Below, in pieces: positions 11,028 through 19,073 of a DNA stretch of 33,079 nucleotides. Within the stretch, counting starts at the first letter, position 1, and the number at the start of each line of letters is the position of its first letter. Origin of the DNA: Aquabacterium sp. (GTDB lineage Bacteria > Pseudomonadota > Gammaproteobacteria > Burkholderiales > Burkholderiaceae_C); the NCBI RefSeq assembly GCF_029946005.1, contig NZ_JAQSDR010000020.1, positions 1 through 33,079 on the forward strand, in the 5' to 3' direction. Both the position numbers and the translations under genes were made by a program. The notes below the pieces were generated by a model. The model was not told where the DNA came from and ran no database searches. It worked only from the letters and a program-made list of their open reading frames with translations.

Positions 11028-12379
11028 GGCCCATCGGCGCGGAACACGCCCGGGGTCAGGCCATGCTTTTGCAGCAGGCGGTAGAACTCGGTGCGGTTGC
11101 GGCCAGCCAGGCGGGCGGCGTCGGCCACGCTGCCGTCGGTCAGCTTCAGCAAATCGACCAGGTATTCGCGCTCGAAGCGCAGTCGAGCCTCGGTGAAAGT
11201 GAGCACTTCCACACTCGGAACCCGAAGCGCTCGCTGCACCAGTGCCAGGGGGATCAAGGGCGTGGTGGCCAAGGCGCTGACCTGTTCGACCACGTTGTGC
11301 AACTGGCGCACATTGCCCGGCCACGGGGCGGTGGCCAGGGCCTTGATCGCCTCGGGCGCGAAGCCGTTGACGCGCTTGTTGTACTTCAGGGCCAGCTTGG
11401 CCAAAAAGTGATTGGCCAGCAGGGGAATGTCTTCACGTCGCTCGGCCAGGGTCGGCAAAGTCAGCGACACCACGTTCAGGCGGTAGTACAGGTCTTCGCG
11501 GAACTCGCCTTCGGCCATGGCGGCGTCCAGGTCGCGGTGCGTGGCCGACATGATGCGCACATCAATCGGGATGGCCTGGCTGGCGCCCACCGGCCGCACC
11601 ACGCGCTCTTGCAGCACGCGCAGCAGTTTCACTTGCAGGGCCACAGGCATGTCGCCGATCTCGTCCAGAAACAAGGTGCCGCCATTGGCCGCCTGGAACA
11701 GGCCGGCGTGGTTGGCCACCGCGCCGGTGAACGCGCCCTTGATGTGGCCGAACAGTTCAGATTCGAGCAGGCTTTCGGGGATGGCGCCGCAGTTGACCGC
11801 GACGAAGGGGTGCGACGCGCGCGGGCTGGCGCGGTGGATGGCCTGGGCCAGCACCTCTTTGCCACTGCCGCTTTCACCCCGGATCAGCACGCTGGCGTCG
11901 GAGCCGGCTACCAGCTTGGCCTCGGCCAGCAACTCGGCCATCACGTTGGAGCGGCTGACGATGGCTTCACGCCAGGATTCGTTGGCGCTGGCGCTCTTGC
12001 TGTGGTCGGTGGGCGAGCCCAAGGCCAGGGCCTGGCCGATGGTTTCCAGCAAGGCTTTGCCGTTGAAGGGTTTGGTCAGGTAGGTGTAGACGCCGCGCGA
12101 GGTGGCCTCGACCGCGTCGGGGATGGTGCCGTGCGCGGTCAGCAGGATCACGGGCAGCGAGGGGTGCTTGGCGCGGATGGCGTCGAACAGCGCCAGGCCA
12201 TCCTTGCCGGGCAATTGCACATCGCTGAGCACCAGTTGCGGCCGCTCCATGGCCAAGTGCGACAGCGCGGCCTCGGCCGATTCGACCGCCGTGACGCGGT
12301 AGCCCGCGGCCGTCAGGCGCATGGACAGCAAGCGCAGCAGATCGGGGTCGTCATCGACCAGCAGGACGTGGGCGCTCAT
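11015..12379 (-). CDS. glrR: Sigma-54-dependent response regulator GlrR (QseF)
   Basis: This 454-residue NtrC-type activator has a receiver domain (Asp9/10/11, phosphoacceptor Asp53 in LVLSDVQ, Lys103). Next comes a sigma-54 AAA+ domain with Walker A GESGSGKE at 168-175, the sigma-54-contacting loop GAFTGA at 215-220 and Walker B GGTLFLDE at 233-240. A C-terminal Fis-type helix-turn-helix ends the protein (VADAARLAGRNRTEFYRLL). The receiver and linker (LTAHGTIPDAVEAT, SWREAIVSRS) and the C-terminus closely resemble E. coli GlrR. The ATG overlaps the stop of the preceding lipoprotein gene (ATGA). In E. coli GlrR activates the sRNA gene glmY from a sigma-54 promoter with IHF. Here a promoter of that type lies directly downstream, before opgG. 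Confidence 0.92.
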   Translation of the reverse strand: MSAHVLLVDDDPDLLRLLSMRLTAAGYRVTAVESAEAALSHLAMERPQLVLSDVQLPGKDGLALFDAIRAKHPSLPVILLTAHGTIPDAVEATSRGVYTYLTKPFNGKALLETIGQALALGSPTDHSKSASANESWREAIVSRSNVMAELLAEAKLVAGSDASVLIRGESGSGKEVLAQAIHRASPRASHPFVAVNCGAIPESLLESELFGHIKGAFTGAVANHAGLFQAANGGTLFLDEIGDMPVALQVKLLRVLQERVVRPVGASQAIPIDVRIMSATHRDLDAAMAEGEFREDLYYRLNVVSLTLPTLAERREDIPLLANHFLAKLALKYNKRVNGFAPEAIKALATAPWPGNVRQLHNVVEQVSALATTPLIPLALVQRALRVPSVEVLTFTEARLRFEREYLVDLLKLTDGSVADAARLAGRNRTEFYRLLQKHGLTPGVFRADGPVAE

Positions 12380-13026
12380 GGGCGTGGCGTGGGCTTGGAG
12401 GGCGACGCTGGCAGCGTGGCTGGACCCGGGGCGGGGGTGGTGCGGCTGTTCAGGCTGCGTTCGATGGACTTGAGCGCTTCCAGCTTTTCGTTGAGCTGGT
12501 CGAGCTTGCGCTGGTTGTCCTTTTGCGCGTCGCGCAGTTGCTGGTTGACGCGCTCGGTCTGCTCTTCAGCGCGGCGTTGCTCGGCATAACGGCTGGACAG
12601 CAGCCGGGCCAAGCCATGCCAGGCTTGCGCTTCCATCGATGGGTTGCCAATGACCTGGTCCAGCAGGCTCTGGGCCTTGGCCAGATCGCCATTGGCGCGG
12701 GTGTAGCCCAGTGCCAGTGCCAGGTCCATCGTGGCCTGGACCGAACTGGCGCCATCGCCCAGCCGGGTCAATTCGCGGGACAAATCAGGCGGGGTCAGCT
12801 TGGCCAGGCTCTCCTGGTAGGCCAGCAGGTGGCGCGCGGCGGTGTCCACCGGCTCCAGGGTGGGCACGTAGACGATGGCCGGGGCAGGGGGCAGTTCGAC
12901 CACCTTGGCCTGCGGCGTTGGCTGCAGCGGCGCACAGGCCGTTGCAGCCCCGGCCACTACCAGGCAAGCAGCGATGCAGCGTTGCCGTGAGCGGGCCAGC
13001 CAGGGCTGGGAATCAAATGACAGCAT
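12376..13026 (-). CDS. QseG-like lipoprotein of the glrK-glrR operon
   Basis: This 216-residue protein sits between glrK and glrR, exactly where enterobacteria carry qseG (yfhG), an outer-membrane lipoprotein that controls the kinase. The N-terminus has basic residues, a hydrophobic core (CIAACLVVAGAATA) and a Cys at 31 with an Ala-Thr-Ala-Cys lipobox, weaker than the consensus. About residues 65-140 are helical and resemble a tetratricopeptide-like stretch. Residues 145-195 form a charged coiled coil (EEQTERVNQQLRDAQKD). The tail is rich in Pro, Ala and Thr. Sequence similarity to QseG is low by eye, so the name rests on position, size and lipoprotein character. The ATG at 13026 overlaps the glrK end by 14 bases. 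Confidence 0.72.
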   Translation of the reverse strand: MLSFDSQPWLARSRQRCIAACLVVAGAATACAPLQPTPQAKVVELPPAPAIVYVPTLEPVDTAARHLLAYQESLAKLTPPDLSRELTRLGDGASSVQATMDLALALGYTRANGDLAKAQSLLDQVIGNPSMEAQAWHGLARLLSSRYAEQRRAEEQTERVNQQLRDAQKDNQRKLDQLNEKLEALKSIERSLNSRTTPAPGPATLPASPSKPTPRP

Positions 13027-14443
13027 GCGGAAGCTCGATTCGAAAATGGGCGCCCGGTCCATCGGGCAGCAGGTCCACGCGGCCGCCATGCGCCTCGACG
13101 TACTCGCGCACGATGGACAGGCCGATGCCGGTCCCACGCACGGCGTCTTCGGGCTGGCGTTCACCACGGTAGAAGGGTTCAAACACCCGGGCCATGTCGC
13201 TCTCGGCGACGCCAGTGCCTTGATCCACGATGTCGATGCGCGCCAGCCCTGGTGAGCGGGACAGTGAAAATTGGATGGTAGCGCCCGGTGGGCTGAAGCG
13301 GATGGCATTGGACAAAAGGTTACCCAAAGCGGTGCCCAGTTTTTCGGGGTCCACCTCGACCTGCAGCGGCCCGCCGGTCACGTTCACTTGCAATTGGCGT
13401 GCTTGCCATTGCAGCCGTTGGGCGTCGATCAAGCTCTTGATTAGCTCGGCCAGGTCGGTCTTGCGGCGGCTCAGTCGGCGGGCATCGAAGGCGGCGGCGT
13501 TGAAGCGCAGCAGGTCCTCGATCTGGCTTTGCAACGCGGCCGTGTTGTGCCCCAGGATCTGGGCGATCTCGCGCTGGTCGGCACTCAGCTCGCCGGCCAC
13601 GCCGTCTTCCAGCAAGGCCACGCCTTCGCGCAACGCGGCCAGCGGCGTCTTCAGCTCGTGCGAAACGTGCCGCAGAAAGCGCGACTTGTCATCGTCCAAC
13701 TCCTTCAGGCGCAGGCGCAGCCACTCCAGACGCTGGCCGAGCGAGCGCAAGTCGCTGGGGCCCTGGATGTTCACGGGCTCGTCCAGGCGGTTCTCGCCCA
13801 GGCCCACGATGGCGCGCTCCAGCCGCTTCAAGGGCCGGGTCAGCCACACGCCAAAGCCCAGGGCCATCAGCACGGCCAGCGCGATAGCGATCAGCACCTG
13901 CCGGGCCAGGGCGGCGCGGCCCGCTTCCAGCTCATCTTGCAGGCGGTGGTTGCGCTGTTCGCTGTCTTTGCGCACCTGTTCGGCGATGGCCGCATTGGTC
14001 AGGTCCAGCTCGCGGAACTGCTGGGCCAGGGCCAGCTCGCGCAGGTGCCCGGTGGATTTGGGGCCTTTGAATTTGTCGGTGATCACGGTCAACTGGCCGC
14101 GCCAACGCGAGACCAGGGCGGGGGGCAGTTGCTGCGCCTGCAGTTCTTCCAGCACTCGGTTGGCGTCTTTGGTGGCTTCCTCGAAGCGCTTCAGCAGCAC
14201 CGGGTCGTCCAGCACCAGGTACTGGCGTGCGGCGCGTTCCATGGCCACGCTGCGTTCGGCCAAGTGCTGGGCGCCAGCGCTCAGTTGCACCGCACGTTCG
14301 GCGGCGGAGCGGCTTTGCACCATCAGCCGCTCCAGCGTAAACAGGCCACCCAGCGACGCGGCCGCCAGCAGCCCGGCGATCAGCAGGAAGGCCACCAGCA
14401 GCAGTTGGCGGAAGGAAGCGCGGTAGAAGGTCAGCATGCCCAT
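13013..14443 (-). CDS. glrK: Sensor histidine kinase GlrK (QseE-like)
   Basis: This 476-residue membrane kinase has transmembrane segments at about 12-36 and 180-202, bounding a helical periplasmic domain (RQYLVLDDPVLLKRFEE, shared with GlrK). A HAMP domain follows at 200-255. The catalytic core has the H-box SHELKTPLAAL with His262, the N-box LLSNAIRF with Asn379, the G1 box DQGTG at 407-411 and the G2 box GTGIGLS at 437-443. All catalytic residues are present. It would autophosphorylate and pass phosphate to Asp53 of GlrR. It is first in the three-gene operon. The start is 14443 or the second Met (14437); neither has a strong ribosome-binding site. Confidence 0.9.
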   Translation of the reverse strand: MGMLTFYRASFRQLLLVAFLLIAGLLAAASLGGLFTLERLMVQSRSAAERAVQLSAGAQHLAERSVAMERAARQYLVLDDPVLLKRFEEATKDANRVLEELQAQQLPPALVSRWRGQLTVITDKFKGPKSTGHLRELALAQQFRELDLTNAAIAEQVRKDSEQRNHRLQDELEAGRAALARQVLIAIALAVLMALGFGVWLTRPLKRLERAIVGLGENRLDEPVNIQGPSDLRSLGQRLEWLRLRLKELDDDKSRFLRHVSHELKTPLAALREGVALLEDGVAGELSADQREIAQILGHNTAALQSQIEDLLRFNAAAFDARRLSRRKTDLAELIKSLIDAQRLQWQARQLQVNVTGGPLQVEVDPEKLGTALGNLLSNAIRFSPPGATIQFSLSRSPGLARIDIVDQGTGVAESDMARVFEPFYRGERQPEDAVRGTGIGLSIVREYVEAHGGRVDLLPDGPGAHFRIELPHAVI

Positions 14444-14600
14444 GGGGTCGAGATCGATCCATGGACTTTAGTGCAGTGCGCGCAGCGGACGCGGTAAATG
14501 GAGCTGCAGTCAGCCAAGGCCGTTTCTTTTGGTAACGGTTTCCCCGACTTTTGGGGGAGGTAAATAGAAGCTACTTTCTATAGACTTCGCTTCACGGCGA

Positions 14601-14629
14601 TTGAAATATTTTTCTTTATGAAATATTAC
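14601..14629 (+). promoter_or_regulatory. Candidate promoter of the Tad operon in the 14444-14679 intergenic region
   Basis: The 236 bases between glrK and the first pilin gene are the most AT-rich part of the window. TTGAAA (14601-14606), a 17-base spacer and TATTAC (14624-14629) make a plausible sigma-70 promoter about 50 bases before the pilin ATG. A 9-base direct repeat, TGAAATATT, occurs at 14602-14610 and 14619-14627 and overlaps both boxes, so it may bind a regulator. No -24/-12 match was seen here. Confidence 0.45.
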
Positions 14630-14679
14630 ATTATTCGCAGCTCTGCCGTCTGCATAACACATCATCAGGGGTGAATATC

Positions 14680-14940
14680 ATGAATAGTAAGCGTCAACAG
14701 CGCGGTCAAGGTATGACCGAATATATTGTCATCGTTGCTTTGATTGCAGTCGCAGCAATTGCAACCTATCAATTCTTTGGTCAAACGGTTCGCAGTCAGA
14801 CTGCCGGTATCGCCCAAGAACTGTCCGGCAAGTCCTCTACCACGGCCATGACCCAGGCCGCGACCGCAGCGACTGCCGCCCAAGCTGAAGGTTTGGCTAA
14901 GAAGGGCATGGACAAATACGACAACGCCAAGGCGCGTTGA
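14680..14940 (+). CDS. Flp-type major pilin (Tad/type IVc pilus)
   Basis: This is an 86-residue prepilin. A short basic leader (MNSKRQQRG) precedes QGMTEYIVIVALIAVAAI. Cutting after Gly9 puts Glu at position +5 followed by Tyr, the hallmark of Flp pilins. One hydrophobic helix follows, then a small-residue-rich, Ala/Thr/Gln tail (about 40-80). AGGGGTG lies about 7 bases before the ATG, a strong ribosome-binding site; an in-frame GTG at 14671 is unlikely. It opens the operon and, as the first gene with its own promoter, is the best candidate for the main shaft subunit. The prepilin peptidase that would mature it is not in the window. Confidence 0.88.
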   Translation: MNSKRQQRGQGMTEYIVIVALIAVAAIATYQFFGQTVRSQTAGIAQELSGKSSTTAMTQAATAATAAQAEGLAKKGMDKYDNAKAR

Positions 14941-14968
14941 TTTGTATATCCGCACGAGTTAAAGAAAC

Positions 14969-16354
14969 ATGACAGCCAACCCCTTGGGGGGTTGGCCGAT
15001 AAGTCAGGGAGCGGCGCGTCAGCGTGGTCAAGCATTAGTCTATGGACTATTTGTTCTGGCCGGAGGCTTGACGGCTTTATTCTTCCTGTTCAACGTCGGT
15101 CAACTCACGCTTGAGCGAGACAAACTGACCACCACAGCCGATGCAGTCGCCTACAGCGCCGGTGTCATGAATGCCCGCGCGCTTAATTTCACGGCTTATA
15201 CCAACCGTGCGTTGGTGGCCAATGAAGTGGCGGTTGCGCAAATGGTGAGCCTGGCGTCCTGGACGCACTTGATCGAAAGTGAGGGGCAAACCGCAGCAAC
15301 CCTGGGCTGCGAAACCATTTGGAATTTTCCGTACGGCGCCACTTTTGCTCGGTATGGCACCTTGTGCATGGGGCTCTTCTATTCAGCGGCCTACACCGCC
15401 AGCATCTCTCAGTTTCTGGACAACGCAGCGCCGGTCATGGTGACGGCGATCGAGGGTGTGAAGACGATCTTGCAAGGGACCCAAGCCATCATGGTGGGCG
15501 TTTTGATTGCGCAGCGCCCTGTGGTCATGCAAGAAGTGGCTGATGCCAATTACCGCAACAATGGGAGCATCCGTGTTGAATTGCCCCTTGAAGATGATTT
15601 CCTGTTGTTCGATGGCAGTGGGCCTTTTTTGACGTGGCGAACGGGCGCTGCTCGAAATCGCCTCGCCAGCGCCGCAGTGGCTGCCGCCAACAGTGACCCG
15701 TTCGTGCCCGGCCGAAATTGGACGGATGAGCAAGATATTCCGCACCCGTGTGCGTTTAGCTTGAAGAAAGACCAAATTGATCGGACTGGCGGGACGTCCC
15801 TGGTTGGCCTAAATGAGTGGCGCGCCGCAGACAATGTTCGCTATACCCACTACTACACGAGATGGAGTTGGCGCGGCCCAAGATGCAGGTCCACCGGCAC
15901 AACATGGGCCTCAGGTAAGCAAAGCGCGGGCGGTAAGGGGAGCAGCACCAACTGGACTGCCTATAAAGGGATTCCCTCATACCTTGACCTGTCGGATCGC
16001 GCGCTGAGCTTCACCCCTGAGAACGGCAACCCCAATAAACGAGACCCCCGCCTGCGCTTCACGGCTCGGCTCACTCGGGATGTTGCCCAAACAGCGACCT
16101 CTGAGGGCCGCTCCAGCATCAAGCCCGCGCCGGGAGGCGGCATGTACGGGATCAATCAATTCAAAAGCAATGCCGCCAAAAACCAATACGGTGCAGTGGC
16201 GACATCCGAGGTGTACTTCGAACGCCCCGTCAAGCGAGCCGATGGTCGAATTGAATTGGCCAACGTGTTCAATCCGTATTGGCAGGTGCGCCTTGTCGAA
16301 ACATCCAACGGCGTGAAGGCGGTCGCCCGAGCGCTTCAAGGGGTGGCATTTTGA
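14969..16354 (+). CDS. TadG-like pilus assembly protein (Tad minor component)
   Basis: This 461-residue protein has one N-terminal hydrophobic segment after RQRGQALVYGLFVLAGG, resembling the TadE/TadG (DUF2134-type) start, then LTTTADAVAYSAGVMNARALNF. That stretch, with its Asp-Ala-Val-Ala-Tyr-Ser-Ala motif, is typical of TadG-like proteins whose N-terminus anchors in the inner membrane. The pseudopilin Glu at +5 is replaced by Tyr. The rest is a large periplasmic part with a second hydrophobic patch near 130-180; no von Willebrand domain is recognisable. It starts 28 bases after the pilin with only a weak ribosome-binding site. Its stop overlaps the next start (TTGA). It is likely a minor or assembly component of the pilus. 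Confidence 0.72.
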   Translation: MTANPLGGWPISQGAARQRGQALVYGLFVLAGGLTALFFLFNVGQLTLERDKLTTTADAVAYSAGVMNARALNFTAYTNRALVANEVAVAQMVSLASWTHLIESEGQTAATLGCETIWNFPYGATFARYGTLCMGLFYSAAYTASISQFLDNAAPVMVTAIEGVKTILQGTQAIMVGVLIAQRPVVMQEVADANYRNNGSIRVELPLEDDFLLFDGSGPFLTWRTGAARNRLASAAVAAANSDPFVPGRNWTDEQDIPHPCAFSLKKDQIDRTGGTSLVGLNEWRAADNVRYTHYYTRWSWRGPRCRSTGTTWASGKQSAGGKGSSTNWTAYKGIPSYLDLSDRALSFTPENGNPNKRDPRLRFTARLTRDVAQTATSEGRSSIKPAPGGGMYGINQFKSNAAKNQYGAVATSEVYFERPVKRADGRIELANVFNPYWQVRLVETSNGVKAVARALQGVAF

Positions 16355-17223
16355 AGGGTGCTGTTTGGCTATGGCGTGTCGGCTTTTTAGCTCTGGTGGG
16401 AATGTCCTCGCCATTGATCTCGCGCGCCGAAACGGCAATGGAGCGCCAGATATCAAGCGAGTCCTCACCGCACAAGGGGCTGCGCGCCGAGGGCCCTGCC
16501 GTTGCGGCTCATTGGGCCCGATACATTGAGCAAGTGGGCAATCAGGCGTCCAACGAAAAACGTCTGAATCAGCTTCGCCGAGGAGTGGCGGACTGTGCTC
16601 GCAGCAATCGAGAAAGCGGCTTGCCCGTTGTCGAAGTCAAACAGTGGCCCTCTCGCGTGAGTAGTGTGCGTACTGACGTTTACGTGGCCTTCGATCGTGT
16701 CGCCACTTACAGCCATGGCGTGGCATATGCGCTTGATGCGCAGAACTGCTCCCTCGTCGAACAGGAGAGCCTGATGGCAACAGTGCGCTCATTGCAAGGT
16801 GTGTGCAAAGTAGATCTGTTGGCAAAACTTGCCACCAGCACCTGCGCCAACACCCGTCAAGCTGCTCGACGTCCGATGCCTTCCGCCATGGCACCCAGGC
16901 CCGGTTCTTCGCTTTCCACCATGCCATCTCCTTTGGCGCCACATGTCACAGGGGAGCGTCGAACCATCGCGGGCCATACCTGCGATGTGGCATCCAACCC
17001 GCTGGATCCCGACCAAGGCACTCGCTGCTATGCGCGTGGAGGGATGTTTCCTGGTCATGGCCCGCATGTGGTGGACGACGGCACCGCGTTGGTAATCGAG
17101 TCGGTCTCGAAAGAGGGTTTTGTGTTCAAGGCAGACGAAGCGAGCTTCGACATGGCCGCCCCTGCTGGCATTTTTTCGCCTCATGAGCGAGCGGGTATTC
17201 GCATCGAGGGGGCCAAAGAATGA
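16351..17223 (+). CDS. Secreted protein of unknown function in the Tad operon
   Basis: I do not recognise this 290-residue protein. The best start is a TTG at 16351 that overlaps the preceding TGA (TTGA) and follows AAGGGG. It gives a clear Sec signal peptide, MKGAVWLWRVGFLALVG, with likely cleavage near SRA-ET. The frame is open further upstream, but that part overlaps the previous gene. The mature part has six cysteines in pairs (residues near 80, 130, 150, 165, 210 and 225), which suggests disulfides in the periplasm. A Pro/Ser-rich linker near 175-200 separates two lobes. The ATGA overlap with the TadE-like gene shows that it is part of the operon. It could be a pilus-assembly partner or a tip component. 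Confidence 0.75.
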   Translation: MKGAVWLWRVGFLALVGMSSPLISRAETAMERQISSESSPHKGLRAEGPAVAAHWARYIEQVGNQASNEKRLNQLRRGVADCARSNRESGLPVVEVKQWPSRVSSVRTDVYVAFDRVATYSHGVAYALDAQNCSLVEQESLMATVRSLQGVCKVDLLAKLATSTCANTRQAARRPMPSAMAPRPGSSLSTMPSPLAPHVTGERRTIAGHTCDVASNPLDPDQGTRCYARGGMFPGHGPHVVDDGTALVIESVSKEGFVFKADEASFDMAAPAGIFSPHERAGIRIEGAKE

Positions 17224-18023
17224 AAGTTACTAATGGCAGGCGCTCACAAGGAGGCCAAGCGCTAAGTGAGTTCTTGGTCGCATCCCTGGTGCTGGTCCCG
17301 CTTTTTCTTCTGCTGCCGATGATTGGCAAATACCAGGATATCTCGCATGCCACTTTGATGGCCAGTCGTTATGTGGCGTTCGATGCCATGGTGCGCAACG
17401 ACAGCGTGAATTCCTGGAAGCCCGAAGCCCAGGTGGCGCAAGAAGTGCGCCGACGTTTCTTTGGGGATTCCAAGACTCCGATCAAGACGGACGATACCGG
17501 GGGCGACTTCACCGCCGACCGCAACATGCTGTGGGTTGGGCCATCGGGAAAGCCGTTGATCGAGAAATTCGACCGCGATGTGCTCGTCACATTCGGGCCT
17601 GATAAGGGCACAGCGCACGTCAACGGTTTTACTTCTGCCCACGATCATCAGGCATTCCAAGGTCGTAGTCGCTTTGATTTGCCGGCGCGTGGCATCTACA
17701 ACGCCAACGTTACCGTGTCGCTGGCCAATCTACCGAGTGGGCTCAAATTCATCGAGCCGTTTGACACGCTCAATTTGACGGTTTCGCGCACGACCGCGGT
17801 TCTGCTTGACCCTTGGGCCGGTCGAAGTCCGAGTGCGGTTCAAGGCAAGTTGGACAACATTTTGATCAACCCCGCGGTTGGATTGGCCCCCATGGATCCC
17901 GTGCTGGATTTGGCCGTGCAGGCGCTGGATGGCAGGCTACTCACGCTGGGCGACATTCGGGGTCCCAAGCTCGGCAAATTGCAGTTCTGGGCTGATGTCG
18001 TACAGCCTGACCGGCTTCGGTAG
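17220..18023 (+). CDS. TadE-like pseudopilin
   Basis: This 267-residue protein starts with a pilin-like leader, MKVTNGRRSQGGQALSEF, and a long hydrophobic helix (LVASLVLVPLFLLLPMIG). Cutting after the second Gly of SQGG puts Glu at +5, as in TadE/TadF pseudopilins. ATLMASRYVAFDAMVRN follows, another common TadE feature. The remaining 210 residues form a periplasmic domain that I cannot name. Most TadE proteins are about 150-200 residues, so the C-terminal part is extended. Its ATG overlaps the previous stop (ATGA), and it ends 4 bases before the next ATG. It probably forms part of a minor-pilin complex that starts or tips the pilus. Confidence 0.78.
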   Translation: MKVTNGRRSQGGQALSEFLVASLVLVPLFLLLPMIGKYQDISHATLMASRYVAFDAMVRNDSVNSWKPEAQVAQEVRRRFFGDSKTPIKTDDTGGDFTADRNMLWVGPSGKPLIEKFDRDVLVTFGPDKGTAHVNGFTSAHDHQAFQGRSRFDLPARGIYNANVTVSLANLPSGLKFIEPFDTLNLTVSRTTAVLLDPWAGRSPSAVQGKLDNILINPAVGLAPMDPVLDLAVQALDGRLLTLGDIRGPKLGKLQFWADVVQPDRLR

Positions 18024-18027
18024 ACGT

Positions 18028-18855
18028 ATGAGTCGCAACCTGTTCCAAGCCATTCCCATGCAAATGCTCCCCAAAGTTCAAAACGGCAAGTTCGCTCTGA
18101 CCCGTTTGATCGCCGTTGTGCTCTTCATCGCAGTGCTTGCCTCGGTCGCACTCGTGCGCCCAAGCATCGGTGCAGATCAACCCCAGGTCTGGCCCACTGT
18201 CCAATTGCCAGCTGATGCCGAATCGATCGGGATCAGTGATCGCATGTTGGCCAACGGCGTGCCAATGCGCACGAGTAGCTTCGCCGCCAAGGGAGATGTG
18301 GCGACCGCTGTGGCGTGGTTCAAAGCCAGACTGGGATCGCCCCTGACGGAAGACCGCCTTGGCAATAAGACCATTTTGGGGCGCCCAGAGGGCAACTACT
18401 ACATCACGATTCAACTTGAGCCGATCGACACCGGAGTGCTTGGCCTGATCGGAGTCAGTGACATGAGGTATGCGTTGACGCAGCAAAGCCGCTCACATGA
18501 CGCCAAGGACGCCTGGATCCGCGACCTGCCGTCGGGCACGAAGGTCTTGAATCTACTCGTGTCGCAGGACGATGGAAAGTCGTCCACGTACTTGCTGGCC
18601 AGCAATCAGCAAAGCGACTCCCTTAACGCAGAGCGTGCTACTCGGGCGCTTGAGCGCCGTGGCTTCGCAGTCGAGCGCCGGGTCAATCTCGAAAAAGGCG
18701 CCACAGTCAACGGCAGCGTTATCACGGTGTCAGGGCGGGCCGTGCTCTTCAAGTCTGCCGACCGCGAAGCCACCTTGATGGCATTCCACGATGAATCAGG
18801 CAAGGCCGCGGTAGTGATCAACACAGTGGTACTGACGGGGGGGCGCGCTCCATGA
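18028..18855 (+). CDS. Membrane-anchored protein of unknown function in the Tad operon
   Basis: The 275-residue protein has a single N-terminal hydrophobic segment at about 27-45 (LIAVVLFIAVLASVALV) with basic residues before it, so it is either a signal anchor or an uncleaved signal. The rest is a soluble domain predicted to lie in the periplasm, with the conserved-looking stretches AVAWFKARLG and GNYYITIQLEPIDTGVLGL. I recognise no family. No cysteine pairs or repeats are seen. The start is the ATG at 18028, 4 bases after the TadE-like stop; the open frame upstream overlaps that gene. The stop overlaps the ATG of the second pilin (ATGA). Its place between two pilin-like genes suggests a role in minor-pilin assembly. 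Confidence 0.75.
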   Translation: MSRNLFQAIPMQMLPKVQNGKFALTRLIAVVLFIAVLASVALVRPSIGADQPQVWPTVQLPADAESIGISDRMLANGVPMRTSSFAAKGDVATAVAWFKARLGSPLTEDRLGNKTILGRPEGNYYITIQLEPIDTGVLGLIGVSDMRYALTQQSRSHDAKDAWIRDLPSGTKVLNLLVSQDDGKSSTYLLASNQQSDSLNAERATRALERRGFAVERRVNLEKGATVNGSVITVSGRAVLFKSADREATLMAFHDESGKAAVVINTVVLTGGRAP

Positions 18856-19061
18856 CGCCACAAGCTGCTCATGTTCGCCGCGCACGCGGTCAGGCCATGG
18901 TCGAGTACATGGTTGTGGTTGCGGCCATAACGTTTGCCTTGTTCTATCCAATCAAGGATGTATCCAGTCCGGATCAACCCCGCACAACAGTCCAGATCAT
19001 GGTGAACGGCTTTCGCGAAGCCTATCAAAACATCAGTGCGGCACTGTCCATTCCAGAGTAA
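18852..19061 (+). CDS. Second Flp-like prepilin (minor pilin)
   Basis: This is a 69-residue prepilin with leader MTPQAAHVRRARG, then QAMVEYMVVVAAITFALF. Cutting after the Gly puts Glu at +5 and Tyr at +6, the Flp signature. Unlike the first pilin, the tail (PIKDVSSPDQ, NGFREAYQNISAALSIPE) is short and not Ala-rich. Its buried position in the operon, by coupled ATGA start after the 275-residue gene, suggests lower expression and a minor role. It ends 12 bases before cpaB. The two pilins share little beyond the N-terminal helix. Confidence 0.78.
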   Translation: MTPQAAHVRRARGQAMVEYMVVVAAITFALFYPIKDVSSPDQPRTTVQIMVNGFREAYQNISAALSIPE

Positions 19062-19073
19062 ATCAGGTCGTAT

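Noticed and set aside
10928..12589. A 553-codon plus-strand open frame opposite glrR
   Set aside because: glrR carries complete receiver, AAA+ and helix-turn-helix motifs on the minus strand; the plus frame is compositionally odd.
14521..14565. A possible -24/-12 promoter before the first pilin
   Set aside because: TTTTGGTAACGG has GG, but no GC lies 10 bases on, so it fails the sigma-54 spacing.
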